Source: an uncultured Paracoccaceae bacterium
GTDB lineage: Bacteria > Pseudomonadota > Alphaproteobacteria > Rhodobacterales > Rhodobacteraceae
Length of the DNA stretch: 64,000 bases
NCBI GenBank assembly: GCA_913043905.1
Contig: CAJWNQ010000003.1
Coordinates: 50,003 to 114,002 of the forward strand
Direction: 5' to 3'
Shown here: one piece after another, positions 37,050-46,159 of the stretch
Layout of the letters: each line of letters begins with the position of its first letter
Numbering within the stretch: the stretch's first letter is position 1
The notes under the pieces: model-generated
The model's database searches: none
Told to the model about the DNA's origin: nothing
The model's input: the letters and a program-made list of their open reading frames with translations, nothing else
Program-made: the position numbers and the translations under genes

Positions 37050-37472
37050 ATGAAACTTGAATTTCATCATATTAATTTTGTGTCTGAAGATGTCGATCGC
37101 CTCCATACCTTTTACACTAAAGTTCTAGGTTTAAATGATATGCCCGCTGAGATGTTCCCAAGACCTAATGAAACAAAAAATAGTGGTTATAGTGGGAAAA
37201 TTAAATTTGCCACTGATGGGCAGATGCAGATGCACCTAGCTGAGCGTAATTTAGAAGTTGGATTTAAACATGGTAATGTCATTAATCCTGTTGAAAGGGG
37301 TCATATTGCGTTTAAAACAGATGATATCGAAGCTTTTAAACTCATGCTAGAAAGCAACGATATACTTTATTCTGATTATGGAACTGCATTTGCTGAAGAG
37401 TGGCATCAAATATTTTTTCATGATCCAGAGGGCAATATAATAGAGGTCCACCAATCAGTACTTAAAAACTAA
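37050..37472 (+). CDS. VOC (glyoxalase/dioxygenase superfamily) protein
   Basis: This 140-residue protein is a single vicinal-oxygen-chelate module pair. It begins KLEFHHINFVSEDVDRLHTFYTKVLGL, the usual first strand and helix with a metal His (H6/H7 region). GHIAFKTDDIEAFKLML provides the second metal His, and QIFFHDPEGNIIEVHQS provides the terminal Glu. Such proteins can be glyoxalases, epimerases, dioxygenases or resistance proteins, and the sequence does not choose. TAGGTAAG precedes the ATG. Confidence 0.78.
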   Translation: MKLEFHHINFVSEDVDRLHTFYTKVLGLNDMPAEMFPRPNETKNSGYSGKIKFATDGQMQMHLAERNLEVGFKHGNVINPVERGHIAFKTDDIEAFKLMLESNDILYSDYGTAFAEEWHQIFFHDPEGNIIEVHQSVLKN

Positions 37473-37508
37473 TTCTTGTCATTACATAAGGCTTAATACT
37501 GTAGGGAG

Positions 37509-38441
37509 TTATGTGATTAATTTAATTAGATAATTAGCAATCATCAAATCAAGATGTGCGCCACCACCGTTCTTGAAGATAGTAATTTCATTTTCTGAAG
37601 TTCTTGCCCTGTGGTTCAAACTGATTAAATCGTAAAAATCACCCTTTATATCTTTTTCATTAATAATACCTGCTGCAATCGGGATCATTAATTCACCTAT
37701 GTGATTTATCGTTGTATCTCGACTGTCGACGTAAATCGTTCCACTAGTAATAAGGTTATCATCCACTTCTCGCATGTCAGCTTTGAATGCACCAATTAGA
37801 TCTATGTGTGTGCCTGGGCTTATCCATTCACCCATTAAAATTGGTTCATAGGCCATTGTAGCAGTGCTAATAATATCTGCTTCGGATGCAAATTTTTCTA
37901 AGTCATCTGCTACAATTAATTCAATTTTTGTGCGGCCAGTTCTATCAATCAAACTTTTTGCTTGTTCAGGTTTCCTTGACCAAATTGCTATTTGCTCTAA
38001 TTCTGGAAAAGTTGATGAATAAGCGTGAACAAGGCTTTCCGCAACTGTTCCTGCTCCTAAGATTAGTAATCGTTTACTTTTAGGACGTGCCAACAATTGT
38101 GCCCCTAGGATTGAGTCACTTGCGGTTTTGACTTCTGTTATCAAACGGCTGTCTATGATTGCCTTTAATTCCCCACTTTCGGGTTCATAAACCATCATAG
38201 CTCCTTGGACAGTTGGTAAACCTTTTTTAGGATTATCTGCTACTACTGTGACTGCTTTAACGCCGTAACCTAATCCTTCGATGTATGCTGCTCGATTTAA
38301 AAGTATAGCGGCTTTAGGTCCTAAAAATATATCTGCAATCTCTGCCTTTGGAAAAAGATGCCCTTCACGTAATGCATCAACAGCTTTCTGCCATGATAAT
38401 AAACTTATAGTATCATCATATCCTATATGAATTGTTTCCAT
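37509..38441 (-). CDS. Ornithine cyclodeaminase / mu-crystallin family protein
   Basis: This NAD(P)-binding protein of 310 residues has the family Rossmann segment RLLILGAGTVAESLVHAYSSTFPELEQIAIWSR (about 123-155). AYIEGLGYGVKAVTVVADNP with the substrate-contact Lys is near the N-terminus, and GTHIDLIGAFKADMREVDDN follows. Family members include ornithine and alanine dehydrogenases/cyclodeaminases and imine (ketimine) reductases; EutC of ectoine catabolism also belongs here. Exact substrate unknown. It lies alone, upstream spacer AT-rich with nothing recognised. Confidence 0.78.
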   Translation of the reverse strand: METIHIGYDDTISLLSWQKAVDALREGHLFPKAEIADIFLGPKAAILLNRAAYIEGLGYGVKAVTVVADNPKKGLPTVQGAMMVYEPESGELKAIIDSRLITEVKTASDSILGAQLLARPKSKRLLILGAGTVAESLVHAYSSTFPELEQIAIWSRKPEQAKSLIDRTGRTKIELIVADDLEKFASEADIISTATMAYEPILMGEWISPGTHIDLIGAFKADMREVDDNLITSGTIYVDSRDTTINHIGELMIPIAAGIINEKDIKGDFYDLISLNHRARTSENEITIFKNGGGAHLDLMIANYLIKLIT

Positions 38442-38704
38442 TTTTGTTTCCGTTTTATTACATTTAAAAATGTGGCGTTTGCATTGAATGCCGTCAAGGT
38501 TAAATAAAATTATTGGAATATTTAGTGTGGGATATTTTCTAGCTATTTTACCTCAAATTAGTGTTAGTGGATGAGTGGTTGGTACACATCAGCATTTTCT
38601 TGATCTAAATGACCTTTGTCCAAAAGTTTACGATCTTAGGCTTTGTCATGAATAGTATGAAAATTTATAATAAATATAGTGCATAAATTAAATATGGGGC
38701 TATC

Positions 38705-38734
38705 AAGCCGCCCACATTTGTTCGCGGGCGGTTT
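38705..38734 (-). terminator. Hairpin downstream of the DEAD-box helicase gene
   Basis: CCGCCC and GGGCGG form a GC-rich stem with a 12-base loop immediately past the helicase stop on the minus strand. The T-run after it is poor, so it may be a weak terminator. The remaining 38442-38704 spacer shows nothing recognisable. Confidence 0.5.
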
Positions 38735-38736
38735 AA

Positions 38737-40773
38737 TTACTTTTTCCTACGTTTAAGAACAGCGTTTTTACCTCTGGCTGCTTTTGTTTTATCAGATTTA
38801 GGACGATCTGTTTTTGGACGATCAGACTTAGATTTTTCTACTTTTGATCGCTCGGTAATAGGCTTTTCTGATCGGGGCTTATCATCTTTTGGATTAGGCC
38901 GTGCTCGACTTTTTGGTTTAGAATGCTTCCCACCATCTTTTGACCATGTGGGTTTGCCTTTGTTACGATCAATGGGCTTGGCAGCTTTTTTATTTCTTGT
39001 TTGTAGTGCTACAACACCACCTTCAGGCCGCGTTTCGGGGTTTTTATTCAAATTTGGTTCTGAGTGGCGCTTACGTGTTTCATCGTCCCATGGGTCACGA
39101 TCATTTTTACTTGTATCGCTGTCCCATTTTTTCTTTGATTTAAAAGGTGTTCCACTTTTATCAGAGCGATCAAACTTTTCTCGAGGTGATGCTTTGATGT
39201 TTGGGGCCTTGTCCAATTGCTTAAGCCAAGCACCTGGCTCTATTTCTTTATTTGATCCAATAGCTTTCAAGAAACCATCAACGCTGGATTTTAGGATTTC
39301 CACAAAAGTTTCAGTATCTTGGATGCGTATTGCACCAATATCATCTCGAGAAAGGTTGCCTGCTTTACAGATCATTGGCAACATGCGACGTGGATTTGCA
39401 TCTGCCTCACGACCACCACTTATGGAAAACCAAACTGTTGGTCCAAATTCACCACGTGGCTTTGGTGCGCCTTGTGCACCTGAGGGCGCTAACTCTTCAG
39501 GAGCTGATTGATTTTCGACGTATACACGAAAAAAAGCAGTTGCTAGTTGTTCAGCACTAAAGGTTTCCATAAGTTTATCAATACTTCCACGTTCGGCTGG
39601 TGAAGGTAAAGTTGCCCAGGTACTGTCTGACAGTAAGCGTTCCTGATCTTTTTCGATTATCTGTTGTGCAGACGGCGCATCTTGCCACGTTGCTGTGACT
39701 TTGCCCATTTGCAATAACCGCTCTGCTTTTTTACGAAAGCGGCTAGGAACTATCATTGCTGAAACACCTTGGCGACCTGCGCGGCCTGTACGACCTGATC
39801 GGTGTAACATAGTCTCATGGTTTTGTGGTAGCTCAGCATGAACTACTAAATCAAGATTTGGCAAATCAATGCCTCGTGCAGCAACGTCGGTGGCAACACA
39901 TACTCGTGCTCTTCCATCACGCATTGCCTGTAATGCGTGTGTGCGCTCAGATTGCGATAATTCGCCAGAGAGTGCTACGACAGAAAACCCACGATTAGAT
40001 AAGCGCGTTGTCAAGCGGTTAACCATGACACGAGTATTGCAGAATACGAGCGCATTAGGAGCTTCATAGTATCGAAGTGCGTTGATGATGGCATTCTCGC
40101 CATCACGTGGTGATACATTCATTGCAATATAGTTAATATCAGCATGTTGTGTAGATTCAGAAACTGTGGTGATACGGATGGCATTTTTTTGGTAACTTTT
40201 TGCTAAATTAGCAATTGATCGAGGCACCGTTGCAGAAAACATTAAAGTTCGACGTGTTTCTGGAGCTTGAGACAAGATAAACTCTAAGTCTTCACGAAAG
40301 CCTAAATCTAGCATTTCATCAGCTTCATCTAAAATTACTGCTTTAACTTGAGATAAGTCTATTGACCCACGTTGAATATGATCTCGTAATCGGCCTGGTG
40401 TTGCAACAACAATATGGGAACCCCGATCTAATGAACGGCGCTCATCACGCATATCCATGCCACCTACACATGAGGCCATAGTTGCACCAGCTATTGCATA
40501 GAGCCAGGTCAATTCACGTTTAACTTGCATGGCCAATTCGCGAGTAGGAGCAATAACAAGTGCCAATGGAGCACCCGCACGGTCAAACTTTCCCATATCA
40601 TTTAATATGGTAGGCGCGATGGCTAAACCAAAACCAACAGTTTTACCGGAACCTGTTTGAGCTGAAACTAATAAGTCAGAAGCTTCAAGTTCTGGTTTGT
40701 TTACTTCTTCTTGCACGGGTGTAAGTGTTTCATAGCCTTGTTTTGCCAAGGCATCAGCAAGTGTTTTTATCAC
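38737..40773 (-). CDS. DEAD-box RNA helicase, DeaD/CsdA-like
   Basis: This ATP-dependent RNA helicase probably acts in ribosome assembly or cold adaptation. It starts at GTG 40773. Motifs in order: the Q-motif region YETLTPVQEEV, Walker A AQTGSGKT, PTRELAMQV, DEADEMLD, SAT, VFCNTRVMVNRL, and HRSGRTGRAGRQG. Around 455-520 is a DbpA/CsdA-type RNA-binding domain (VWFSISGGREADANPRRMLPM). The C-terminal 140 residues are a highly basic, Lys/Asp/Arg-rich low-complexity tail. At 678 residues it is typical for this extended type. The leader upstream is unusually structured. Confidence 0.92.
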   Translation of the reverse strand: MIKTLADALAKQGYETLTPVQEEVNKPELEASDLLVSAQTGSGKTVGFGLAIAPTILNDMGKFDRAGAPLALVIAPTRELAMQVKRELTWLYAIAGATMASCVGGMDMRDERRSLDRGSHIVVATPGRLRDHIQRGSIDLSQVKAVILDEADEMLDLGFREDLEFILSQAPETRRTLMFSATVPRSIANLAKSYQKNAIRITTVSESTQHADINYIAMNVSPRDGENAIINALRYYEAPNALVFCNTRVMVNRLTTRLSNRGFSVVALSGELSQSERTHALQAMRDGRARVCVATDVAARGIDLPNLDLVVHAELPQNHETMLHRSGRTGRAGRQGVSAMIVPSRFRKKAERLLQMGKVTATWQDAPSAQQIIEKDQERLLSDSTWATLPSPAERGSIDKLMETFSAEQLATAFFRVYVENQSAPEELAPSGAQGAPKPRGEFGPTVWFSISGGREADANPRRMLPMICKAGNLSRDDIGAIRIQDTETFVEILKSSVDGFLKAIGSNKEIEPGAWLKQLDKAPNIKASPREKFDRSDKSGTPFKSKKKWDSDTSKNDRDPWDDETRKRHSEPNLNKNPETRPEGGVVALQTRNKKAAKPIDRNKGKPTWSKDGGKHSKPKSRARPNPKDDKPRSEKPITERSKVEKSKSDRPKTDRPKSDKTKAARGKNAVLKRRKK

Positions 40774-40801
40774 AATTTTAATTTCTTATCAGGGCTGAGT
40801 T

Positions 40802-40932
40802 CCATGGCATATACCATTGGGAAGAACGCAGCAGGTTATCATTCATGCTTGGCGAACCCCAAATGTCGCCAATAGGCAAGAATGCAATAACCCAAGAACT
40901 GCATCACAACGCCTGTGAGGGCCCGATAGGCG
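40802..40932 (-). ncRNA. Structured 5' leader of the DEAD-box helicase mRNA (candidate cis-regulatory RNA)
   Basis: A GC-rich block in an otherwise AT-rich spacer contains four adjacent inverted repeats upstream of the helicase GTG. They are CGCCT/AGGCG (40910-40932), ATGCA/TGCAT (40882-40904), TTGGCGA/TCGCCAA (40849-40872) and CCATGG-type with a bulge (40803-40820). A plausible minus-strand -10 (TATACA) lies just upstream near 40950. The order gives four hairpins before the start codon, as in long leaders of cold-shock and helicase mRNAs in other bacteria. I know no named RNA family that it matches. Confidence 0.5.
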
Positions 40933-41053
40933 GTATTGATGGCAATGTATAGGGTTAAACACATACTAGGAATAAAACCTTTGTTCTTGTGTTTCATTTT
41001 AAGAAACGAGATACCGTTATTAACTAATTGTTTTTGGATTTTTGGATTTTGCT

Positions 41054-41668
41054 ATGTTTGAATTATATATCACAGCCTTTGTAACCCTATTCTTGGTAAT
41101 TGACCCAGTTGGATTAATGCCAATGTTTGTCTCTTTGACACAAAGTGATAGCCAAAACCGTACTAAAATTGCAGTCCGATCTTGTATGGTAGCTATTGGT
41201 ATTTTGTTGTTATTCGGTGCTTTTGGTGAAAAGTTATTGAGCTTTATTGGTATCGGAATGCCTGCATTTAGAATTTCAGGTGGATTGTTACTATTTTTAA
41301 CAGCTGTCGAAATGTTATTTAATAAGCGTAGTCAGCGTCGTGAAGAGCAATCTGAAACAGAGATCCATGATGATCCATCTGTTTTCCCTTTGGCAACGCC
41401 ACTCATTGCAGGGCCTGGTTCAATGGCAACTATGATCCTTCTCGCGGGTGATACGGTTGTAGGCTTTGCCTCTACATTGGTTCTTATGGCAGCTATGATA
41501 AGTGTTGTTGGCTTAACTTTTATACTCTTTATGTTAGGCGGTACGTTTGAGCGCTTACTAGGCAAAACTGGCATTAATGTAATTACACGCTTAATGGGAA
41601 TGTTATTAGCTGCTTTGTCTGTTCAGTTTGTAGTTGATGGTTTGAGTGGCTTAGGTGTTATAGGTTAG
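41054..41668 (+). CDS. MarC-family integral membrane protein
   Basis: This 204-residue membrane protein has six hydrophobic segments. The start at 41054 (MFELYITAFVTLFLVIDPVGLMP) matches the family N-terminus, whose LFxxIDPxG motif is diagnostic; the TTG in the track is four codons earlier. FPLATPLIAGPGSMATMILLAG is the second conserved signature. Despite the name, the family was shown not to cause multiple antibiotic resistance, and its function is unclear (sometimes labelled NAAT). It is convergent with mttB across a strong hairpin. Confidence 0.88.
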   Translation: MFELYITAFVTLFLVIDPVGLMPMFVSLTQSDSQNRTKIAVRSCMVAIGILLLFGAFGEKLLSFIGIGMPAFRISGGLLLFLTAVEMLFNKRSQRREEQSETEIHDDPSVFPLATPLIAGPGSMATMILLAGDTVVGFASTLVLMAAMISVVGLTFILFMLGGTFERLLGKTGINVITRLMGMLLAALSVQFVVDGLSGLGVIG

Positions 41669-41719
41669 AGTAAATTATGAAAATTTTACTAAAGACTTTT
41701 TTACGAAGTAATAGTTTTT

Positions 41720-41755
41720 ATTACACATCCATTTAAAAAAAGTTGGATGTGTAAT
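41720..41755. terminator. Bidirectional hairpin between marC-type gene and mttB-type gene
   Basis: ATTACACATCCA and TGGATGTGTAAT form a 12-bp perfect stem with a 12-base loop that is mostly A, located between the convergent stop codons. It probably terminates transcription from both sides, although the downstream U-tracts are short. Confidence 0.65.
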
Positions 41756-41816
41756 TTATAAAAGCGTTATTAACGTAAATATTAAAAAGGTATTTTCTAT
41801 CTGTCGGAAGCTTTTT

Positions 41817-43355
41817 TCAGCTTATATTTAAGTGAATATTATACTTTTCCCTCAAGGCTTTGTCTAATATTGGGTCGAAGGCTACATCAGATGGCTTTGA
41901 AAGAATATCCTCTTTTATTTTAGTAGCTTTTTGAATCAAGTTTGGTTTGCTGTTTTCTACCCATTCTTTTGGACTGGTCCGATCTCCAAGGCGTGGATAA
42001 ACGTGGTCTGATTGCATTCTGCCCAATGTTTGGTCAGTACCTAAATAATGCCCTGGACCGTTTAAACAAACGTCAGCAATTTGATCTAATGCTAATGTTT
42101 CATCATTAACTTCAATTCCGCGTACGCATCGCATTGATTGGCCTATTAAATCATCACCAAGAATTAAAGACTCATGACAAAATCCTAACAGAGATGCATG
42201 CATCCCTGCAGCTTCATAAACCATATTAAGTCCCGATAGACCTGCCATTACGCTTGAACACATCTGTTCCCAGCCGGCTTGCATGTCTGGCATCTTTGAA
42301 TCTGATGCTCCTGCTGCCGCTCCTCCTGGTATCCCATAAAATTTATGCATTTGTGAGCATCCAGCAGTCAAAAGAGCTTGCTCGCCAGAGCCAACACTCA
42401 TTGATCCAGTTCTTAAATCTAAGCCAAAAGGCCAAGTGCCAAATATAGCTGGATGGCCAGGTACCATAGCGTTTACGTAGACTATTCCGGCTAAACATTC
42501 TGCAACTGCTTGCACTATAGCACCAGCAATTGTTGAGGGCGCTGTTGCACCTGCCATACCTGCGGAAAGCAAAAGGACAGGCATCCCACCACGAATACAC
42601 GCTTCCATTGTTTCACATGCTTCAGTTGCAAATTTCATTGGAGGAACTACGAAGCAATTTGAGTTAGAGATAAAGGGACGATCCCTAAATGCATCTTCGC
42701 CTCCTGCTATGTCATAGATAAGTTCGAACAGGCCGGGTATAAAAGATGGCTCAGTGAAGCTACTACCTATATGTTTTGTTGTACCAGAAGTAGCACCATA
42801 GATTGTGTTCATGTCCATTTCAAAGTTATCAGGGATATCACGACAGACCATGGGTCTTTGAAAAAAGTGAATATTATCAAGTTGTTGAGTAATCTTAGCT
42901 GCATCGTGAAGATCTTGAAGCACACATTCACGGTAATTATTTCCATCAACATCGACTAAATTAACTGCGGCTCCAGCAGTGCCATAATGAACGCGATTTC
43001 CACCAATATCTAAATCATTTTTTCCATCTCTAGAGTGAAGAGTTATGGATTTAGCAGCTTTTGCTAGCATGTCTTCAACCAATGCACGTGGAAAACGTAT
43101 TCTGCCATCATCTCCTAAAATAGCGCCAGAATTTTTTAATATTTCCACACCACTTGGTGGTGCATCTGCCAGGCCAATCTGTTCCAGTGCATCTAATGCT
43201 GAATGATGGATACGCATGACATCTGCATCTGATAATGGCTTATAGGTGCCACCTTCCATTCCCGGTCTAATTGGCCGAATGTCATCAGATAATTTTGATG
43301 ATCTTAAAGCTTGTCTGGCTGTGCGGCCGCCAGATCGACGAGTAATATTTGACAT
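41817..43355 (-). CDS. MttB-family (trimethylamine methyltransferase-like) protein without pyrrolysine
   Basis: This corrinoid-dependent methyltransferase family member has 512 residues. The start at 43355 (MSNITRRSGGRTARQALR) follows AAGGAAT at good spacing, and the track start adds 28 implausible residues. It has the family N-terminal GG-rich basic segment and the core VHYGTAGAAVNLVDVDG, SGTTKHIGSSF and NAMVPGHPAIFGTWPFGLDLRTG. The reading frame has no in-frame amber codon, so it belongs to the non-Pyl group, of which MtgB (glycine betaine methyltransferase) is a characterised member. A quaternary amine such as glycine betaine is a likely substrate. No corrinoid protein gene is adjacent. 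Confidence 0.8.
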   Translation of the reverse strand: MSNITRRSGGRTARQALRSSKLSDDIRPIRPGMEGGTYKPLSDADVMRIHHSALDALEQIGLADAPPSGVEILKNSGAILGDDGRIRFPRALVEDMLAKAAKSITLHSRDGKNDLDIGGNRVHYGTAGAAVNLVDVDGNNYRECVLQDLHDAAKITQQLDNIHFFQRPMVCRDIPDNFEMDMNTIYGATSGTTKHIGSSFTEPSFIPGLFELIYDIAGGEDAFRDRPFISNSNCFVVPPMKFATEACETMEACIRGGMPVLLLSAGMAGATAPSTIAGAIVQAVAECLAGIVYVNAMVPGHPAIFGTWPFGLDLRTGSMSVGSGEQALLTAGCSQMHKFYGIPGGAAAGASDSKMPDMQAGWEQMCSSVMAGLSGLNMVYEAAGMHASLLGFCHESLILGDDLIGQSMRCVRGIEVNDETLALDQIADVCLNGPGHYLGTDQTLGRMQSDHVYPRLGDRTSPKEWVENSKPNLIQKATKIKEDILSKPSDVAFDPILDKALREKYNIHLNIS

Positions 43356-43400
43356 TTTGAATTCCTTTTTTAAAAAATAATATTTAGTTTTAAAGAAAAA

Positions 43401-43468
43401 CAGGTGATCCTCTTGCTGCAAGCCCGCGCGACGCACCAATGATGCGTGAGATCAAGCAGGTCATCAAA
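43401..43468 (-). ncRNA. Structured leader upstream of mttB-type gene (riboswitch-like)
   Basis: A GC-rich 68-base block in AT-rich DNA lies about 45 bases before the mttB ATG. On the minus strand TGATCTC pairs with GAGGATCA (one bulge) as a closing helix. Inside it are two hairpins, ACGCA/TGCGT and CTTG/CAAG. This gives a three-way-junction shape, typical of ligand-binding leaders. I compared it by memory with SAM-II, SAH, THF, glycine and cobalamin aptamers and see no match. Function unproven. Confidence 0.4.
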
Positions 43469-43564
43469 TTTAAATCAATCATAATTTTAATTTGAGTTAG
43501 ATTTTAGATTCTGTAAAGAATTTTTTTATATGAGTTCAATTTTATAGATGACATAAACTATAAT

Positions 43565-44398
43565 CTAAATGTGATTAGACGGCTCATTCAGCGAAGGTAT
43601 TGAGCGTTGCTCCCTCGCATTATAATGACAGCTAGAACAATATGCTTCTACGATTTCTTTACCTTGCTCTTTACCAATGCGTCTCTTCTTTATTGTGCGT
43701 TTGTGATGTAATTGACGGCGGTTGCAGTTTGGGCAGCGGCGTAGACCAACTAAAATGTCTCGCATTCGGGTTTCAAAGAATAAAAAAGTAATTATACCTA
43801 GAAAAACAAAGAGCATATATTTATCTTCGATTGTGCGCCAAAATGCTGTGCGTTTTATTGCAGTTACAAGAGATGTGGTTTTTAACGTTTTTGGATCAGT
43901 GATATCATAGGTAGGCTGCAAGCGATTGATAGTCTCATATACACCTACCTCAATACCTTCTGAGAGCTGATTGTTTTTGAAATGTGGTATAAAATAGTTT
44001 TGGATTACTAATCCCATACGTTTATCGTAAATAGATCCATAGCTTGATCCAACCTCAATTCGCATTTCTCCATCAAAGTGAGATATTAAAACTAATACTC
44101 CATCATTTCGCGCTGACCTTCCAAAGCGCCATTGATCAAAGAGGCCAGCTGTAAATTCTTCTATGGAGTCAAACTGTCCATAATCGAAACGAGTTTCTAT
44201 CGTTACGACTGCCATTTCAAGATCCAATGTTTGACGCAACTTTACTAATTTTTCTGTTATGCGTGCTTCAGTTTCTGGATCTAATAAGTTTGCATAATCA
44301 CTAATGTATGGCGTTATTGGAGTAGGAAAGGTTTTTGCAAAAGCATTTGTGCCTAAAATCAAAAATAAAGTAATAAATAGATTTTTAATTAATAGCAT
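43565..44398 (-). CDS. TPM-domain protein with signal peptide and C-terminal zinc ribbon
   Basis: This envelope protein begins with a signal sequence (MLLIKNLFITLFLILGTNAFA), followed by a TPM (TLP18.3/Psb32/MOLO-1) domain: ISDYANLLDPETEARITEKL, MAVVTIETR, RFGRSARNDGVLVLIS and EVGSSYGSIY. A membrane helix is at about 194-207 (YMLFVFLGIITFLFF). A C-terminal tail has CPNCNRR and YCSSCHYN, a four-cysteine zinc-ribbon pattern. TPM proteins are often involved in photosystem repair or phosphatase-like roles, but the function here is unknown. Confidence 0.78.
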   Translation of the reverse strand: MLLIKNLFITLFLILGTNAFAKTFPTPITPYISDYANLLDPETEARITEKLVKLRQTLDLEMAVVTIETRFDYGQFDSIEEFTAGLFDQWRFGRSARNDGVLVLISHFDGEMRIEVGSSYGSIYDKRMGLVIQNYFIPHFKNNQLSEGIEVGVYETINRLQPTYDITDPKTLKTTSLVTAIKRTAFWRTIEDKYMLFVFLGIITFLFFETRMRDILVGLRRCPNCNRRQLHHKRTIKKRRIGKEQGKEIVEAYCSSCHYNAREQRSIPSLNEPSNHI

Positions 44399-44791
44399 TA
44401 GGTTGCCTTATATTTGTTTCTGATAACTTAATTAAAGCTTTAGTTGGGCAGTATCAATAAACTTAAAAATAGTTATAAAACATTAAATTAAATCATTAGA
44501 TTTCATTTAGTTGCTAGATTTTATTAATGTGAAAGTAATTCATTTTTGAAGAAAAAATCAATAAAATTTACTGAATATGTCAGAAGTGACGCCTGAGCTT
44601 TAACTAATAGATCCTTCACTTAAGGTTTTTAAGTCTAATATTTTTTTCTGCTTTTAAAATAAATTTATCAATTTTATAAAATTTAGCATATAATTTGTTG
44701 TATTATTACTTGTTAATTTACCATGCTGTCTGTTCTTTATTTTCATTACTAAACCAAAGTGATAGTTCTGATTTGAAATTGTGAGATTACT
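44399..44791. other. Gene-free spacer between TPM-domain gene and cysS
   Basis: About 390 bases of AT-rich spacer between the divergent TPM gene and cysS. I saw no ORF, strong hairpin, T-box-like element or repeat. It should hold both promoters, which I could not place. Confidence 0.6.
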
Positions 44792-46159
44792 ATGATGATA
44801 AAATTATATAATGTGAAAAATCGCACAAAAGAGGCTTTCACTCCGATTGATCCTAAAAATGTACGTATGTATGTATGTGGTCCAACAGTTTATGACCGTG
44901 CTCATATTGGAAACGCTCGTCCTGTCGTAGTGTTTGATACACTATATCGAGTTTTGCAACATACTTATGGGAAAGAGCATGTAAGTTATGCTCGGAACTT
45001 TACAGATGTTGATGATAAAATTAACGCTAAATCTATTGAAACAGGGCGACCTATCCGTGACATTACCAATGAGACTATTGGTTGGTATTTAGAAGATATG
45101 AATGAATTGGGAGCCTTAGAGCCAGATTTTGCTCCTCGCGCCACTGAATATATAGCTGAAATGATAACTATGATTGAAGAATTGATTGAAAAGGGGCACG
45201 CATATGCCGCTGAGGGTCATGTGTTGTTTGATGTAAATTCATACGATGCTTATGGAGCACTTTCCAGGAGGTCTGTAGATGATATGATAGCGGGTGCGCG
45301 TGTGGAAATAGCACCCTATAAGCATAACCCAATGGATTTTGTGCTATGGAAGCCTTCTAATGATAAGCAACCTGGTTGGGATAGCCCCTGGGGGCATGGC
45401 CGGCCAGGTTGGCATATAGAGTGTTCTGCAATGTCAAGAGCGCTGTTTGGCGATAAATTTGATATTCATGGCGGTGGACTTGATTTGCAATTTCCACATC
45501 ATGAGAATGAAATAGCGCAAAGTTGCGCATGTTGTGGAGATGACACTTTTGCTAATGTCTGGATGCATAATGAGATGTTACAGGTAGAAGGTAAAAAAAT
45601 GTCTAAATCTTTAGGAAATTTCTTTTCTGTAAGAGAGCTCTTAGATCAAGGTTATTCGGGGGAAGTGATACGGTTTGTTTATCTTAGTACACATTATTCT
45701 AAGCCTATGGATTGGACTATCAAAAAAGCAGAAGAAGCTGCTGCAACATTACGTAAATGGCGAATGATAACTGATGATGTGATCCCATCTGATATTGTTT
45801 CGCCTGCAATTGTGAATGCCTTAGCGGATGATCTAAATACGGCTGGCGCTATTACAGCATTACATAATCTGGCGAAATGTGGCGATGCCGCCCTGCTTAA
45901 ATCGTCTGCTGAACTCTTAGGACTTCTTGGGGATAACATGGGTGGTTGGGTAAAGGCAATCGATTTTGATTTATCAGCTTTAGAAAAAATGATATCAACT
46001 GAGAGAGATAAAGCACTGAAAAATAAAGATTTTTCAAAAGTTGATTACTTAAAACTTACCTTTGTTTCTGCTGGACTTGATGTGCAAATGAGTAAAGAGA
46101 ATGTTACCTTAATTGCTGGGCCAAAGTTTGATAGTTCTTTGTTGGAGGATTTGTTTTGA
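44792..46159 (+). CDS. cysS: Cysteinyl-tRNA synthetase
   Basis: CysS charges tRNA-Cys with cysteine. The class I signature is [16 protein letters not shown], with the HIGH variant HIGN (about 36-39). The second signature is [10 protein letters not shown]. The zinc-site residues are in the order expected: CGPTVY near 28, HIECSAMS and the [15 protein letters not shown] segment. A length of 455 residues is normal. It ends overlapping the cimA TTG start, so cysS, cimA and the next gene form an operon. Confidence 0.96.
   Translation: MMIKLYNVKNRTKEAFTPIDPKNVRMYVCGPTVYDRAHIGNARPVVVFDTLYRVLQHTYGKEHVSYARNFTDVDDKINAKSIETGRPIRDITNETIGWYLEDMNELGALEPDFAPRATEYIAEMITMIEELIEKGHAYAAEGHVLFDVNSYDAYGALSRRSVDDMIAGARVEIAPYKHNPMDFVLWKPSNDKQPGWDSPWGHGRPGWHIECSAMSRALFGDKFDIHGGGLDLQFPHHENEIAQSCACCGDDTFANVWMHNEMLQVEGKKMSKSLGNFFSVRELLDQGYSGEVIRFVYLSTHYSKPMDWTIKKAEEAAATLRKWRMITDDVIPSDIVSPAIVNALADDLNTAGAITALHNLAKCGDAALLKSSAELLGLLGDNMGGWVKAIDFDLSALEKMISTERDKALKNKDFSKVDYLKLTFVSAGLDVQMSKENVTLIAGPKFDSSLLEDLF

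Noticed and set aside
38948-39511. 187-aa plus-strand ORF inside the DEAD-box helicase gene
   Set aside because: It is antisense to the basic tail and RNA-binding domain of the helicase; no family pattern or ribosome site.
41817-43355. Pyrrolysine-containing MttB
   Set aside because: The full-length reading frame has no internal amber codon, so it is a non-Pyl homologue.
43401-43468. SAM-II, SAH or THF riboswitch upstream of the mttB-type gene
   Set aside because: The conserved cores of these classes are not visible; only an unassigned structured leader is reported.
44399-44791. T-box leader upstream of cysS
   Set aside because: No T-box sequence or terminator/antiterminator pair could be found, and T-boxes are rare in proteobacteria.
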